Below are positions 1 through 7,428 of a DNA stretch of 64,000 nucleotides, one piece after another. The stretch covers positions 310,001 to 374,000 of the forward strand of contig NZ_CP133189.1 in NCBI RefSeq assembly GCF_030913655.1, in the 5' to 3' direction. The DNA is from Clostridium sp. MB40-C1. GTDB lineage: Bacteria; Bacillota; Clostridia; Clostridiales; Clostridiaceae. How positions within the stretch are numbered: the first letter of the stretch is position 1; each line of letters begins with the position of its first letter. The notes below the pieces were generated by a model. The model did no database searches. It saw only the letters and a list, made by a program, of their open reading frames with translations, and was not told where the DNA came from. The position numbers were made by a program, and so were the translations under genes.

Positions 1-2
1 TA

Positions 3-221
3 AAAAATCCTTTGAAGGTTACAAGATATCATTCTTTGATTGTTGATAAAGATAGTTTGCCTAAGTGTTTTTCTATAACTTGTGAGACAAAGGATGGAGT
101 TATTATGGGAATTATGCACAAGGAGTATGATATAGAAGGAGTTCAATTTCATCCAGAAGCAGAGCTTACAGAAGAAGGACATAAAATTCTAAAAAACTTT
201 ATTAAGAGGTGTAGAAAATGA
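3..221 (+). CDS. pabA: Aminodeoxychorismate synthase component II, C-terminal part (glutamine amidotransferase)
   Basis: The frame is open from the left edge, so this is the last 72 codons of a class I glutamine amidotransferase whose start and nucleophile cysteine lie outside the window. The visible part has RYHSLIV and GVQFHPE, the latter holding the catalytic His and Glu of the GATase triad. PabA supplies ammonia from glutamine to PabB, which makes 4-amino-4-deoxychorismate for p-aminobenzoate. The stop codon overlaps the pabB ATG (ATGA), so the two are translationally coupled. TrpG is a close homologue, and some bacteria use one amphibolic subunit for both pathways, but the folate neighbours favour PabA. 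Confidence 0.9.
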   Translation, partial: KNPLKVTRYHSLIVDKDSLPKCFSITCETKDGVIMGIMHKEYDIEGVQFHPEAELTEEGHKILKNFIKRCRK

Positions 222-1585
222 TAAATCCTTTAATGAAAGAAATTACTACAGAACTTGATTCTTTTAGTATATATTCAATATTTAAAAATGAAAAAGAAAG
301 TATATTTTTAGACAGTGGAATGGATAGAGAAACATTAGGAAAGTATTCTTTTATAGGGTTAAATCCTTTTATAACATTTAAATCAAAAAACAGTGTATGC
401 TTTTTGAATGGCAAACAGTATAAGGGAGATGCTTTTGAAGAATTAAAAGAGATTATGAAAAAATATAAATTTATGAATCATACTAAATTACCCTTTGTAG
501 CAGGGGGAATGGGATATTTTTCTTATGACGTAGGAAGAAAAATAGAAAGCTTACCTAATTATGCAAAAGAGGATATAGACATACCTGATTGTTATTTTAA
601 TTTTTATGACAATGTTATTATAATAGATCATGTAAATGATAAAGTATATATATCAGCTCTAGGAATATTACAAAATAAGGATAAAAGTATTGAAATTATA
701 GAGAAGAAAATATTAAAAGGTGAAAGAGTTAGTATATCAGAAGTTAATAATTATGATAAAATTGAGTTTAAATCTAATTTTACAAAAGATGAATACATAG
801 ATTGTGTAGAAAAGGTTAGAGATTACATAGAAAAAGGAGATATATACATAACGAATTTAACTCAAAGATTTAATTGTAAAATTGAAAAAGAACCTTATGA
901 GATATATAAGGTTTTAAGAGGCATAAATCCAGCTCCTTTTGCAGCTTACATGAAATTAGAAGATTTTAGTATAGTATGCTCGTCTCCTGAGAGATTCCTT
1001 CAAATTAAAAATGGAATTGTAGAAACAAGGCCTATAAAAGGAACTCGTCCCAGAGGTAAAAATGAGGAAGAAGATTTAATCAACAAAAATGAGCTTTTAA
1101 ATAGTGAAAAGGATAAATCAGAACTTTTGATGATTGTTGATCTTGAGAGAAATGATTTAAGTAAGGTTTGTAAACCTAATTCTGTTAAGGTTACAGAACT
1201 ATTTAAATTAGAAGAATATAGTACAGTATATCATTTAGTATCTACAATAATAGGAGAACTTAAAGATGATTCCACTTCAATAGATTGTGTTAAAGCTTGT
1301 TTCCCTGGTGGCTCTATAACAGGGGCACCTAAGATACGCTCTATGGAAATAATAGATGAATTAGAGAAAGTTAGAAGAAATATTTATACTGGCTCTATAG
1401 GATATATAGGATTTGATAATAGTTTAGATTTAAATATTGTTATAAGAACAATATTTATAAAAGATAATGAAGCCTACATAGGAGTAGGTGGGGGCATAAC
1501 TTGGGAATCAGATTCTTTAGCAGAATATGAGGAAACATTGGACAAAGCTAAAGCATTGTTTAGAGCAATAGAGAATATTGATTAG
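218..1585 (+). CDS. pabB: Aminodeoxychorismate synthase component I
   Basis: This 455-residue chorismate-binding enzyme joins ammonia from PabA to chorismate. The diagnostic motif PIKGTRPRG is present with its lysine at residue 274; anthranilate synthase TrpE has PIAGT there, so PabB is the better call. The C-terminal part has [12 protein letters not shown] and the GYIGF and IRT motifs of the chorismate-binding domain, and the length is usual for the family. The ATG overlaps the pabA stop by 4 bases, with GAGGTG about 5 bases upstream. The next gene, pabC, begins 25 bases downstream, so pabA-pabB-pabC form one p-aminobenzoate module. Confidence 0.95.
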   Translation: MINPLMKEITTELDSFSIYSIFKNEKESIFLDSGMDRETLGKYSFIGLNPFITFKSKNSVCFLNGKQYKGDAFEELKEIMKKYKFMNHTKLPFVAGGMGYFSYDVGRKIESLPNYAKEDIDIPDCYFNFYDNVIIIDHVNDKVYISALGILQNKDKSIEIIEKKILKGERVSISEVNNYDKIEFKSNFTKDEYIDCVEKVRDYIEKGDIYITNLTQRFNCKIEKEPYEIYKVLRGINPAPFAAYMKLEDFSIVCSSPERFLQIKNGIVETRPIKGTRPRGKNEEEDLINKNELLNSEKDKSELLMIVDLERNDLSKVCKPNSVKVTELFKLEEYSTVYHLVSTIIGELKDDSTSIDCVKACFPGGSITGAPKIRSMEIIDELEKVRRNIYTGSIGYIGFDNSLDLNIVIRTIFIKDNEAYIGVGGGITWESDSLAEYEETLDKAKALFRAIENID

Positions 1586-1609
1586 ATACTATAAAAGCGG
1601 GGTGATTTT

Positions 1610-2365
1610 TTGATAATAGTTAATGGTGAAGTTTTAAATGAAAATAGTATAGAATTAGATAGTGGATTTTTATTGGGAAAGGCATTATTTGAAACTATTC
1701 TACTTAAAGATAAACCTATTTTTTTTAAGGAGCATTTAGAAAGAATAAATGAAGGACTTTTAAAAATTGGTTTAAAGACACAAATTTCTGAAGAATATTT
1801 TATAAACAATATTAATAATGTTGGATGGAAAAATTGTGCAGTGAAATTAACAGTAAGCGAAAAAAATATTGTTTTTACTAAAAGGGAGATAGGTTATAAA
1901 GAAAAGGATTATGTTAATGGATTTAAAATTAAGTTAAGCCATATTTATAGAAATCCTAAGTCTCATTTTACATATTTAAAATCTGTAAATTATATAGATA
2001 ATTTAATTGAAAGAGAGAAGGCTATAAGTGAAGGTTATAACGAGGCTATATTTATAAATTATGAAAAATATCTAAGTGAAGGAAGTATTTCTAATCTATT
2101 TTGGATTAAGGATAAAAAAATATGTACTCCTTCTTTAGAATGTGGGCTTCTTGATGGAATAGTTAGAAAATGGGTTGTTTCTAATTTTGAAGTATGTGAG
2201 GGTAAGTTTCAGTTAAATGATTTATTAAATTGTGATGGAGCTTTCTTAACAAATAGTTTAATGGGTGTTATGAGGGTGGAAACAGTAAATGAAAAACTTT
2301 TAAAAAAAAGTGATATAATAAATGATATTAGATTAACATATGAAGATTACATTGGTAAATTATGA
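1610..2365 (+). CDS. pabC: Aminodeoxychorismate lyase (class IV PLP enzyme)
   Basis: This 251-residue fold-type IV aminotransferase-like protein splits aminodeoxychorismate into p-aminobenzoate and pyruvate. Visible motifs are SGFLLGKALFETI near the N-terminus, the probable PLP lysine K124 in YLKSVNY, and EGSISNLFW and LTNSLMGV in the C-terminal half. The start is TTG, supported by GGGGTG 5-6 bases upstream and by the N-terminus IIVNGE typical of the family. It could in principle be a branched-chain or D-amino acid aminotransferase, but its place after pabA-pabB and before folE supports PabC. Confidence 0.92.
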   Translation: MIIVNGEVLNENSIELDSGFLLGKALFETILLKDKPIFFKEHLERINEGLLKIGLKTQISEEYFINNINNVGWKNCAVKLTVSEKNIVFTKREIGYKEKDYVNGFKIKLSHIYRNPKSHFTYLKSVNYIDNLIEREKAISEGYNEAIFINYEKYLSEGSISNLFWIKDKKICTPSLECGLLDGIVRKWVVSNFEVCEGKFQLNDLLNCDGAFLTNSLMGVMRVETVNEKLLKKSDIINDIRLTYEDYIGKL

Positions 2366-2380
2366 TGGGAGCGAGATACA

Positions 2381-2932
2381 ATGATAGATGAAATAAAAAT
2401 AAAAGAAGCTGTAAAAATGATAATAGAAGCCATAGGAGAAGATCCTAAAAGAGAAGGGCTTATTGAAACTCCTGATAGAATAGCAAAGATGTATTCTGAA
2501 ATTTTTTCAGGAATAGATGAGGATGCAGCATCTCATCTTTCAAAACAATTTTCAGTAGAAAATGATGATGTTATTTTAGAAAAGGATATTTATTTTTATT
2601 CTATGTGTGAACATCATTTTCTTCCTTTTTACGGAAAAGCTCATATAGCTTACATTCCAAATGGAAAGGTAGCAGGTTTAAGTAAGTTAGCAAGAACTGT
2701 TGAAGTGTATGCTAAAAGACCTCAGCTTCAGGAAAGAATGACTGCACAAATAGCAGATGCTATTATGGAAAATTTAGATGCTAAAGGAGCAATGGTCGTG
2801 GTTGAAGCAGAGCATATGTGTATGACTATGAGGGGGGTAAAAAAACCTGGAGCTAAAACATCTACTATAGTGACTAGAGGAAGATTTAAAGAAGAAAGTA
2901 ATCTTAGAAATGAAGTTTTAAGCTTAATCTAG
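2381..2932 (+). CDS. folE: GTP cyclohydrolase I (type IA)
   Basis: This 183-residue enzyme converts GTP to 7,8-dihydroneopterin triphosphate, the first pterin step of folate synthesis. The zinc and active-site motif [13 protein letters not shown] is present, followed by GLSKLAR, RPQLQER and the second zinc cysteine in [12 protein letters not shown]. The N-terminal [10 protein letters not shown] helix is also conserved, and the length is typical of bacterial FolE. It lies 15 bases after pabC with a GGGAG-type ribosome binding site and is probably the last gene of the tightly packed first half of the operon, before a 292-base gap filled by a repeat. Confidence 0.97.
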   Translation: MIDEIKIKEAVKMIIEAIGEDPKREGLIETPDRIAKMYSEIFSGIDEDAASHLSKQFSVENDDVILEKDIYFYSMCEHHFLPFYGKAHIAYIPNGKVAGLSKLARTVEVYAKRPQLQERMTAQIADAIMENLDAKGAMVVVEAEHMCMTMRGVKKPGAKTSTIVTRGRFKEESNLRNEVLSLI

Positions 2933-2961
2933 TACATAGTTTAAGTTAGGTACTAGGCTAA

Positions 2962-3206
2962 AGGTACTAGGTACTAGGATTAAAAGAGAGTGTGTAGTGG
3001 ATAGTGATTAGAGAAAAAGAGAATCGCCAATCGCTGAAAGAGTTGCAAAAGTTTTTAAAGAGATTAGACACTAGAGATTATAAAAGAAGAAAGTCTAGGG
3101 TACTTGACAAAAAAGCTTTACGAAAGCTAAAATCGACCTAGCACCTAGCACCTAGCACCTAGCACCTAGCACCTAGCACCTAGCACCTAGCACCTAGCAC
3201 CTAGCA
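2962..3206 (+). repeat. Promoter-bearing intergenic repeat, copy 1, with ten CCTAGCA units
   Basis: This stretch of about 245 bases is nearly identical to 4813-5031. It begins with GGTACTAGGTACTAGG and ends with ten tandem copies of the 7-mer CCTAGCA (3137-3206). Start and end are imperfect inverse complements of each other, as expected of a palindromic mobile repeat. The centre holds AGCTTTACGAAAGCT and a promoter-like pair listed separately. It fills the gap between folE and the HD-protein gene. No ORF is supported. Copy 2 has six CCTAGCA units, so the tandem tract varies in length. Confidence 0.9.
3104..3133 (+). promoter_or_regulatory. Promoter-like sequence inside repeat copy 1
   Basis: TTGACA (3104-3109) and TAAAAT (3128-3133) are separated by 18 bases and point at the HD-protein gene. 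The spacer contains the small dyad AGCTTT-ACG-AAAGCT. If used, transcription would start just before the CCTAGCA tract, which would then form the 5' leader. The same pair is in repeat copy 2. Confidence 0.5.
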
Positions 3207-3224
3207 CAAAAGTGAGGTTTTTTA

Positions 3225-3725
3225 ATGAACTTAGAAAGAGTAAATAGAATTTTATATCATGATAAATATAAAGAATATTTAAATAAAATACTTAAATATG
3301 AGGAGAAAAGAGAGTTTTGTAAGCATGATATGCAACATTTTCTAGATGCAGCCAGAATTACTTATATCTTAAATCTAGAAAATAATTTAGGTATAGATAA
3401 AGAAGTAATTTATGCATTAGGGTTACTCCACGATATTGGAAGATGGAGAGAATACGAAGAGGGGATACCTCATAATGTTGCAAGCTGTGATTTAAGTGAT
3501 GAAATTTTAATAGATAGCGGTTTTACAGAAAAGGAAAGAGAGCAAATAAAAAGTGCAATATTAAATCATAGAAATAGTAATGAAAATAAAGATGAATTAG
3601 AAAATAAATCTCTTCTAGAAATTTTTTATAGAGCAGATAAACTTTCTAGAAGTTGTTTTAATTGTAAAAATAGAGAAAAGTGTAATTGGACAAATGAAAA
3701 GAAAAATTTAAATATATATTACTAA
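3225..3725 (+). CDS. HD-domain metal-dependent phosphohydrolase in the folate operon
   Basis: This 166-residue protein has the HD-superfamily pattern: H34/H38 in KHDMQH, the HD doublet H69-D70 in LLHDIGRW, H83, H115 and a late Asp D138 in YRADKLS, all possible metal ligands. A C-terminal cysteine cluster (CFNCKNREKC, residues 144-153) may bind metal. HD proteins hydrolyse phosphate esters of nucleotides and pterins among others; the substrate here cannot be read from sequence. It sits between folE and folP, and the window has no Nudix FolQ, so it may dephosphorylate dihydroneopterin triphosphate or monophosphate (inference). GTGAGG precedes the ATG by 8-9 bases. Confidence 0.8.
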   Translation: MNLERVNRILYHDKYKEYLNKILKYEEKREFCKHDMQHFLDAARITYILNLENNLGIDKEVIYALGLLHDIGRWREYEEGIPHNVASCDLSDEILIDSGFTEKEREQIKSAILNHRNSNENKDELENKSLLEIFYRADKLSRSCFNCKNREKCNWTNEKKNLNIYY

Positions 3726-3738
3726 TTATACTTAGATA

Positions 3739-3841
3739 ATTTAGGCACATTAAAGTAAATAACTAGTCAGTATGCTAGCCTTTTTTGCTCAATGTCTACC
3801 GTCACATCTTTGACTTGTTATTTATTTTCATATGCCTTAAG
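3739..3841 (+). repeat. Long imperfect palindrome between the HD gene and folP
   Basis: The arms 3752-3769 and 3811-3828 are inverse complements with two differences, and pairing continues outward through TAGGCACAT and ATATGCCTTA. The whole gap between the HD gene and the folP ribosome binding site is thus one hairpin of about 100 bases. The string AACTAGTCAGT recurs just upstream of the gene at 60039. I take it as another dispersed palindromic repeat, though it could also act as an attenuator for folP. Confidence 0.6.
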
Positions 3842-3853
3842 GGGGAGAAGAAA

Positions 3854-4663
3854 GTGATAATAGGAAATAAACAGTTTAATTTTGGAGAAAGAACTTACAT
3901 AATGGGTATATTAAATGTTACTCCTGACTCTTTTTCTGATGGTGGAAGATATAATAATATTGAAGCTGCTGTAATTCATGCTAAAAAGATGATACAAGAA
4001 GGAGCAGATATAATAGATATTGGAGGAGAGTCTACAAGACCAGGACATATTTTTGTACCAGAAGATGAAGAAGTAAAGAGAGTAGTTCCAATAATTAAGG
4101 CTTTATCAAATGAAATAAATGTCCCTATTTCTATAGATACTTATAAAGCACAAGTAGCTAGGGAAGCTGTAAAAGCTGGGGCAAGTCTCATAAATGATAT
4201 TTGGGGATTTAAAAAAGACAAAGAAATAGCAAAGGTAGCTGCTGAATATAAAGTAGCTTGTTGCCTTATGCATAATAGAGAGGACAAAAATTACAACAAT
4301 ATAATTGAAGATATGTTAGAAGATTTAAAGGAAAGCATAGATATAGCTTTAAAGGCAGGAGTGGAAAAAGATAAGATAATTATAGATCCAGGTATAGGGT
4401 TTGCAAAAACTTATGAGGATAATTTAAAAGTTATGAAAAATCTTGAAAAGTTTAATGTTTTGGGATATCCGGTTTTATTAGGAACATCTAGAAAATCAAT
4501 GATAGGATTTGCTTTGGATTTGCCAACAGATGAAAGATTAGAGGGAACTATTGCAACTACAGTTATAGGAATAACTAAAGGTTGTGATTTTGTAAGAGTA
4601 CATGATGTTAAAGAAAATAAAAGAGCTTCCATCATGACGGATAAAATTATAAGAAGTCTTTAG
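3854..4663 (+). CDS. folP: Dihydropteroate synthase
   Basis: This enzyme condenses p-aminobenzoate with 6-hydroxymethyl-dihydropterin diphosphate and is the sulfonamide target. All family signatures are present: ILNVTPDSFSDGG, GGESTRPG, SIDTYK, LINDIWG, IDPGIGFAKT, GTSRKSMIG and RVHDV. The frame is open further upstream, but GTG at 3854 is chosen because GGGGGAG lies 6-7 bases before it and the protein then has the usual length (269 residues). A longer TTG start at 3785 would add 23 hydrophobic residues encoded by the palindrome and has no ribosome binding site. It brings together the Pab and pterin branches encoded around it. Confidence 0.95.
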   Translation: MIIGNKQFNFGERTYIMGILNVTPDSFSDGGRYNNIEAAVIHAKKMIQEGADIIDIGGESTRPGHIFVPEDEEVKRVVPIIKALSNEINVPISIDTYKAQVAREAVKAGASLINDIWGFKKDKEIAKVAAEYKVACCLMHNREDKNYNNIIEDMLEDLKESIDIALKAGVEKDKIIIDPGIGFAKTYEDNLKVMKNLEKFNVLGYPVLLGTSRKSMIGFALDLPTDERLEGTIATTVIGITKGCDFVRVHDVKENKRASIMTDKIIRSL

Positions 4664-4812
4664 ATAGGTACTAGGTCAAAGGCACTAGGTTTTAGAAAAT
4701 GATGATTTTCTTCATGGTGTCAGAAAATCTTAAAAGCAATCGCTAGTTGCTAATTACTAAAAGAACAGTAGAAGTTTTTAAGCAAGGTATTTAGAGATTA
4801 GAGACTATTATT
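4664..4812. other. Intergenic DNA with degenerate repeat pieces after folP
   Basis: No gene is seen here. The string AGGTACTAGGTCAAAGGCACTAGG (written in part: AGGTACTAGG) resembles the start of the promoter-bearing repeat, followed by fragments such as CAATCGCTAGTTGC and TTAGAGATTAGAGAC. This looks like an older, decayed copy immediately before the well-preserved copy 2. Confidence 0.5.
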
Positions 4813-5035
4813 AGGTACTAGGTACTAGGATTAAAAGAGAGTGTGTAGTGGATAGTGATTAGAGAGAAAAAGAGAATCGCCAATCGCTGAAAGAGTTGCA
4901 AAAGTTTTTAGAGAGATTAGACACTAGAGATTATAAAAGAAGAAAGTCTAGGGTACTTGACAAAAAAGCTTTACGAAAGCTAAAATCGACCTAGCACCTA
5001 GCACCTAGCACCTAGCACCTAGCACCTAAAAATTA
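4813..5035 (+). repeat. Promoter-bearing intergenic repeat, copy 2, with six CCTAGCA units
   Basis: This is nearly identical to 2962-3206 in the same orientation. It differs by a few substitutions and by having six CCTAGCA units (4990-5031) instead of ten. It ends 17 bases before the folBK ATG. The promoter-like pair TTGACA (4957-4962) and TAAAAT (4981-4986) is conserved with the same 18-base spacer and points at folBK. Confidence 0.9.
4957..4986 (+). promoter_or_regulatory. Promoter-like sequence inside repeat copy 2
   Basis: TTGACA, 18-base spacer, TAAAAT, identical to copy 1, facing the folB-folK gene. Transcription would begin near the CCTAGCA tract. Function is inferred from the consensus match and position only. 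Confidence 0.5.
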
Positions 5036-5052
5036 TAAGAGGAAGTGATGTA

Positions 5053-5871
5053 ATGGATAAGATATACATAGAAGATTTAGAAGTTTATGCTTTCCATGGA
5101 GTTAATCAAGAAGAAAAAAATATGGGTCAGAGGTTTTTAATTTCTGCTCAAATATATTTAGATTTAAGTCCCGCAGGTATAAGTGATGATTTAACAAAAA
5201 CAATCAATTATGCACAGCTTTGCTTAGAAATTGAAGAAGAGTTTAAAAAAAATAAGTATGATTTAATTGAAAAAGCAGCGGAAGAGCTTTCTAAATATAT
5301 ACTTTTAGAATATCCTATGGTAAAAAGAGTTAAACTTATGTTAAAGAAGCCTTGGGCACCTATAGGAAAGCCAATAAAATATGCTGCAGTAGAAGTGGAC
5401 AGAAAGTGGCATACTGCATACATAGGAGTAGGTTCTAATATAGGAAATAAAGAACATAATATAAAACAAGCTATTGAAAAAATAAACTTATCACAACTTA
5501 CTAGGGTGACAAAGATTGCGAATATGTACGTTACAAAGCCAGTAGGGTATACAGATCAAGATGATTTTTTAAATACAGCATTGGAAGTCAAAACTTTACT
5601 TAAGCCAAAAGAGCTGATTAATTTACTATTGGGAATTGAAAAGGAATTAAAAAGAGAAAGAATAATAAAATGGGGTCCTAGAACTATTGATTTAGATATT
5701 CTTCTTTATGATGATTTGATAACAGATTTTGAAGAAGCTATAATACCTCATCCTAGGATGCATGAAAGGAACTTTGTGTTAAAGCCTCTTTCAGATATAG
5801 CACCGTATTTAATACATCCTATATTAAATAAAAGAATATATCAATTAAGAGATGAATCAGAAGAAAAGTAA
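5053..5871 (+). CDS. folBK: Bifunctional dihydroneopterin aldolase / hydroxymethyl-dihydropterin pyrophosphokinase
   Basis: This is a 272-residue fusion. Residues 1 to about 118 are FolB (MDKIYIEDLEVYAFHGV, with the YAFHG and EKAAEELS motifs and a conserved KPWAPI), which cleaves dihydroneopterin to 6-hydroxymethyl-dihydropterin. Residues from about 122 are FolK (YIGVGSNIG, TKPVGYTDQDDFLN, KWGPRTIDLDILLYDD, HPRMHERNFVLKPL), which adds pyrophosphate from ATP. The product is the substrate of FolP, encoded just upstream. AGAGGAAG precedes the ATG. Such fusions are common in clostridia. The gap before it is a repeat that may bring its own promoter. Confidence 0.96.
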   Translation: MDKIYIEDLEVYAFHGVNQEEKNMGQRFLISAQIYLDLSPAGISDDLTKTINYAQLCLEIEEEFKKNKYDLIEKAAEELSKYILLEYPMVKRVKLMLKKPWAPIGKPIKYAAVEVDRKWHTAYIGVGSNIGNKEHNIKQAIEKINLSQLTRVTKIANMYVTKPVGYTDQDDFLNTALEVKTLLKPKELINLLLGIEKELKRERIIKWGPRTIDLDILLYDDLITDFEEAIIPHPRMHERNFVLKPLSDIAPYLIHPILNKRIYQLRDESEEK

Positions 5872-5902
5872 TTAATAGCGGAATTAGGATTGAGGTAAAA
5901 TA

Positions 5903-5977
5903 ATGGCTAAGGCTATTATTGGGGCAGTTGTTTCTAAGAAGATTAACCATAGACAAGCAAAGGGGCGAAATAAATGA
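5903..5977 (+). CDS. Small ORF (24 codons) coupled to the EamA transporter
   Basis: ATG at 5903 is preceded by a GGATTGAGG-like ribosome binding site and reads 24 codons (MAKAIIGAVVSKKINHRQAK...). Its TGA overlaps the ATG of the transporter gene at 5974 (ATGA). The peptide is basic with a short non-polar start and resembles nothing I recognise. The overlap suggests it is translated to couple or regulate the transporter, as a leader peptide would, but a chance ORF is possible. Confidence 0.4.
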   Translation: MAKAIIGAVVSKKINHRQAKGRNK

Positions 5978-6885
5978 AACAAATAGACAAAAAAAAGAGT
6001 ATTATAGCAGATATATCATTGTTTTTAATAGCTATTATGTGGGGGGGAGGATTTGTAGCAACAAAGGGAGCTTTAGACAGTATTTCACCATTTTATATTG
6101 TAACAATTAGATTTATAATAGCTACCATTCTCTTAAGTTTAATATTTTTTAAAAAAGTGAGGAATATAGATAAAAAACATATAAAAGGTGGGTTTGTAGT
6201 TGGAATATTTTTATTTGGAGGATTTGCAACTCAAACTATAGGACTTCAATATACAACAGCAGGAAAACAATCTTTCCTGACTGCTACTTATGTTGTTTTA
6301 GTACCCTTTTTATATTGGGGAGTTAGTAAAAAAAGACCAGATATGTATTCTATGGTAGCAGCATTTTTAAATTTAATTGGTATAGGTATGTTAAGTTTAC
6401 AAAGTGGCTTTAGTATAGGGTTAGGAGATAGTCTAACACTTTTGTGCGCTGTTCTATTTGCTGGACAAATAGTTGCAATAGAATTTTATACTCATGATTT
6501 AGACCCTGTAATATTAACTATAGTACAATTAGGGGTATGTGCTGCTCTTTCAGGTATATGTGCTGTTATATTTGAATCAGCACCTAAAGGTTTTACTACA
6601 GATGGAATTATGTCTATTTTATATTTAGCAATTTTTAGTACTATGCTTGGGTTAATAGTTCAAAATGTAGCGCAAAAATATACTTATGCAACTCATGCTG
6701 CGATTATCCTTTCTTTGGAATCATTATTTGGAAGTTTATTAGCTGTAATCATACTAGGAGAAGCTTTTACTATAAAAATGGTTTGGGGATGTATGTTCAT
6801 ATTAATAGCTGTTATAACAGCTGAAACTAAATGGGGATTTTTAAAAACTAAAAAGCAGGATACAATGATTGAAGAAGAGGCTTAG
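5974..6885 (+). CDS. EamA/DMT-family transporter
   Basis: This 303-residue membrane protein has about ten hydrophobic segments arranged as two EamA repeats. The first starts with SLFLIAIMWGGGFVATKGAL and the second ends with LESLFGSLLAVIILGEAFT, the typical family endings. DMT transporters of this group usually export metabolites or drugs; the substrate cannot be read. The start has AAGGGGCG 7-8 bases upstream and overlaps the stop of the small ORF at 5903. It follows folBK by about 100 bases and may be read from the same transcript. Confidence 0.9.
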   Translation: MKQIDKKKSIIADISLFLIAIMWGGGFVATKGALDSISPFYIVTIRFIIATILLSLIFFKKVRNIDKKHIKGGFVVGIFLFGGFATQTIGLQYTTAGKQSFLTATYVVLVPFLYWGVSKKRPDMYSMVAAFLNLIGIGMLSLQSGFSIGLGDSLTLLCAVLFAGQIVAIEFYTHDLDPVILTIVQLGVCAALSGICAVIFESAPKGFTTDGIMSILYLAIFSTMLGLIVQNVAQKYTYATHAAIILSLESLFGSLLAVIILGEAFTIKMVWGCMFILIAVITAETKWGFLKTKKQDTMIEEEA

Positions 6886-6972
6886 TTATTATAAGTGAAT
6901 ATAGATATACATGAGATCTGTTTTTTGCTGATTAGAAAATTTCTTTTTTAGAGATTAGAATAAGCTCATTAC

Positions 6973-7251
6973 TTTTAGGTTGCTCATAAACAGGGTTCTT
7001 TGTTTCAGGTAGAATTTTTACTCCATCTGAAAGTTATTAACAGGCTTCTTAGGAGTTCTACTCCTTAGAAGCCGTTATCCTTTAGGAGAACCCGTTATCC
7101 AGGGTCTTGTAACATTCTTTACTCCCACTTTAAAGAAAAGCAGAGAGTCCAAATCTTCCATTTGGTGCGAATCGCTTTCACAGAGTGCGATGGGAGTATT
7201 AGAATGATTAGGACATAGGATAAATTTTAAAGCAACCTAATTCTTTTGAAA
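6973..7251. repeat. Composite palindromic repeat (family shared with 46001-46218, opposite orientation)
   Basis: The outer arms TTTTAGGTTGCT (near 6973) and AGCAACCTAATT (near 7242) are inverse complements. Inside are a hairpin of GGCTTCTTAGGAG with CTCCTTAGAAGCC (about 7043-7073) and a second of CCAAAT with ATTTGG. The strings GTTATCCAGGGTC, ACATTCTTT, ACTCCCACTTTAAA and GGGAGTATTAGAATG are the inverse complement of the tandem repeat at 46001-46218. No ORF is supported. The rest of the 6886-7428 gap is AT-rich with no gene seen. Confidence 0.75.
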
Positions 7252-7387
7252 AAATTTAAAGAAAATTTACAATTCATTATAATATATAGAATGTTTAAGA
7301 TGTATAGCACATATATTTTAGTATGAAAAATATCATAATTAAAGCTTATTTATAACAATTAATTAAATGTTAAATAAAGTATAAGTG

Positions 7388-7407
7388 TACTAAATAAGGA
7401 TTTAGTA
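7388..7407. promoter_or_regulatory. Dyad before the sugar ABC transporter genes
   Basis: TACTAAAT-AAGG-ATTTAGTA is an 8-base perfect inverted repeat ending about 20 bases before the first permease start. Its place suggests an operator or leader hairpin for the transporter operon. The regulator is unknown. Confidence 0.4.
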
Positions 7408-7428
7408 TTAAAGAATGGGGGGAGAATG

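Noticed and set aside
3137-3206. Tandem CCTAGCA repeats as a CRISPR array
   Set aside because: The unit is 7 bases with no spacers, and no cas genes are near.
3785-3853. Upstream extension of folP from TTG 3785
   Set aside because: No ribosome binding site, encoded by palindrome DNA, and not part of the family; GTG 3854 fits better.
5919-6110. 63-codon frame overlapping the EamA gene start
   Set aside because: It overlaps the well-supported transporter in another frame and has no start signal.
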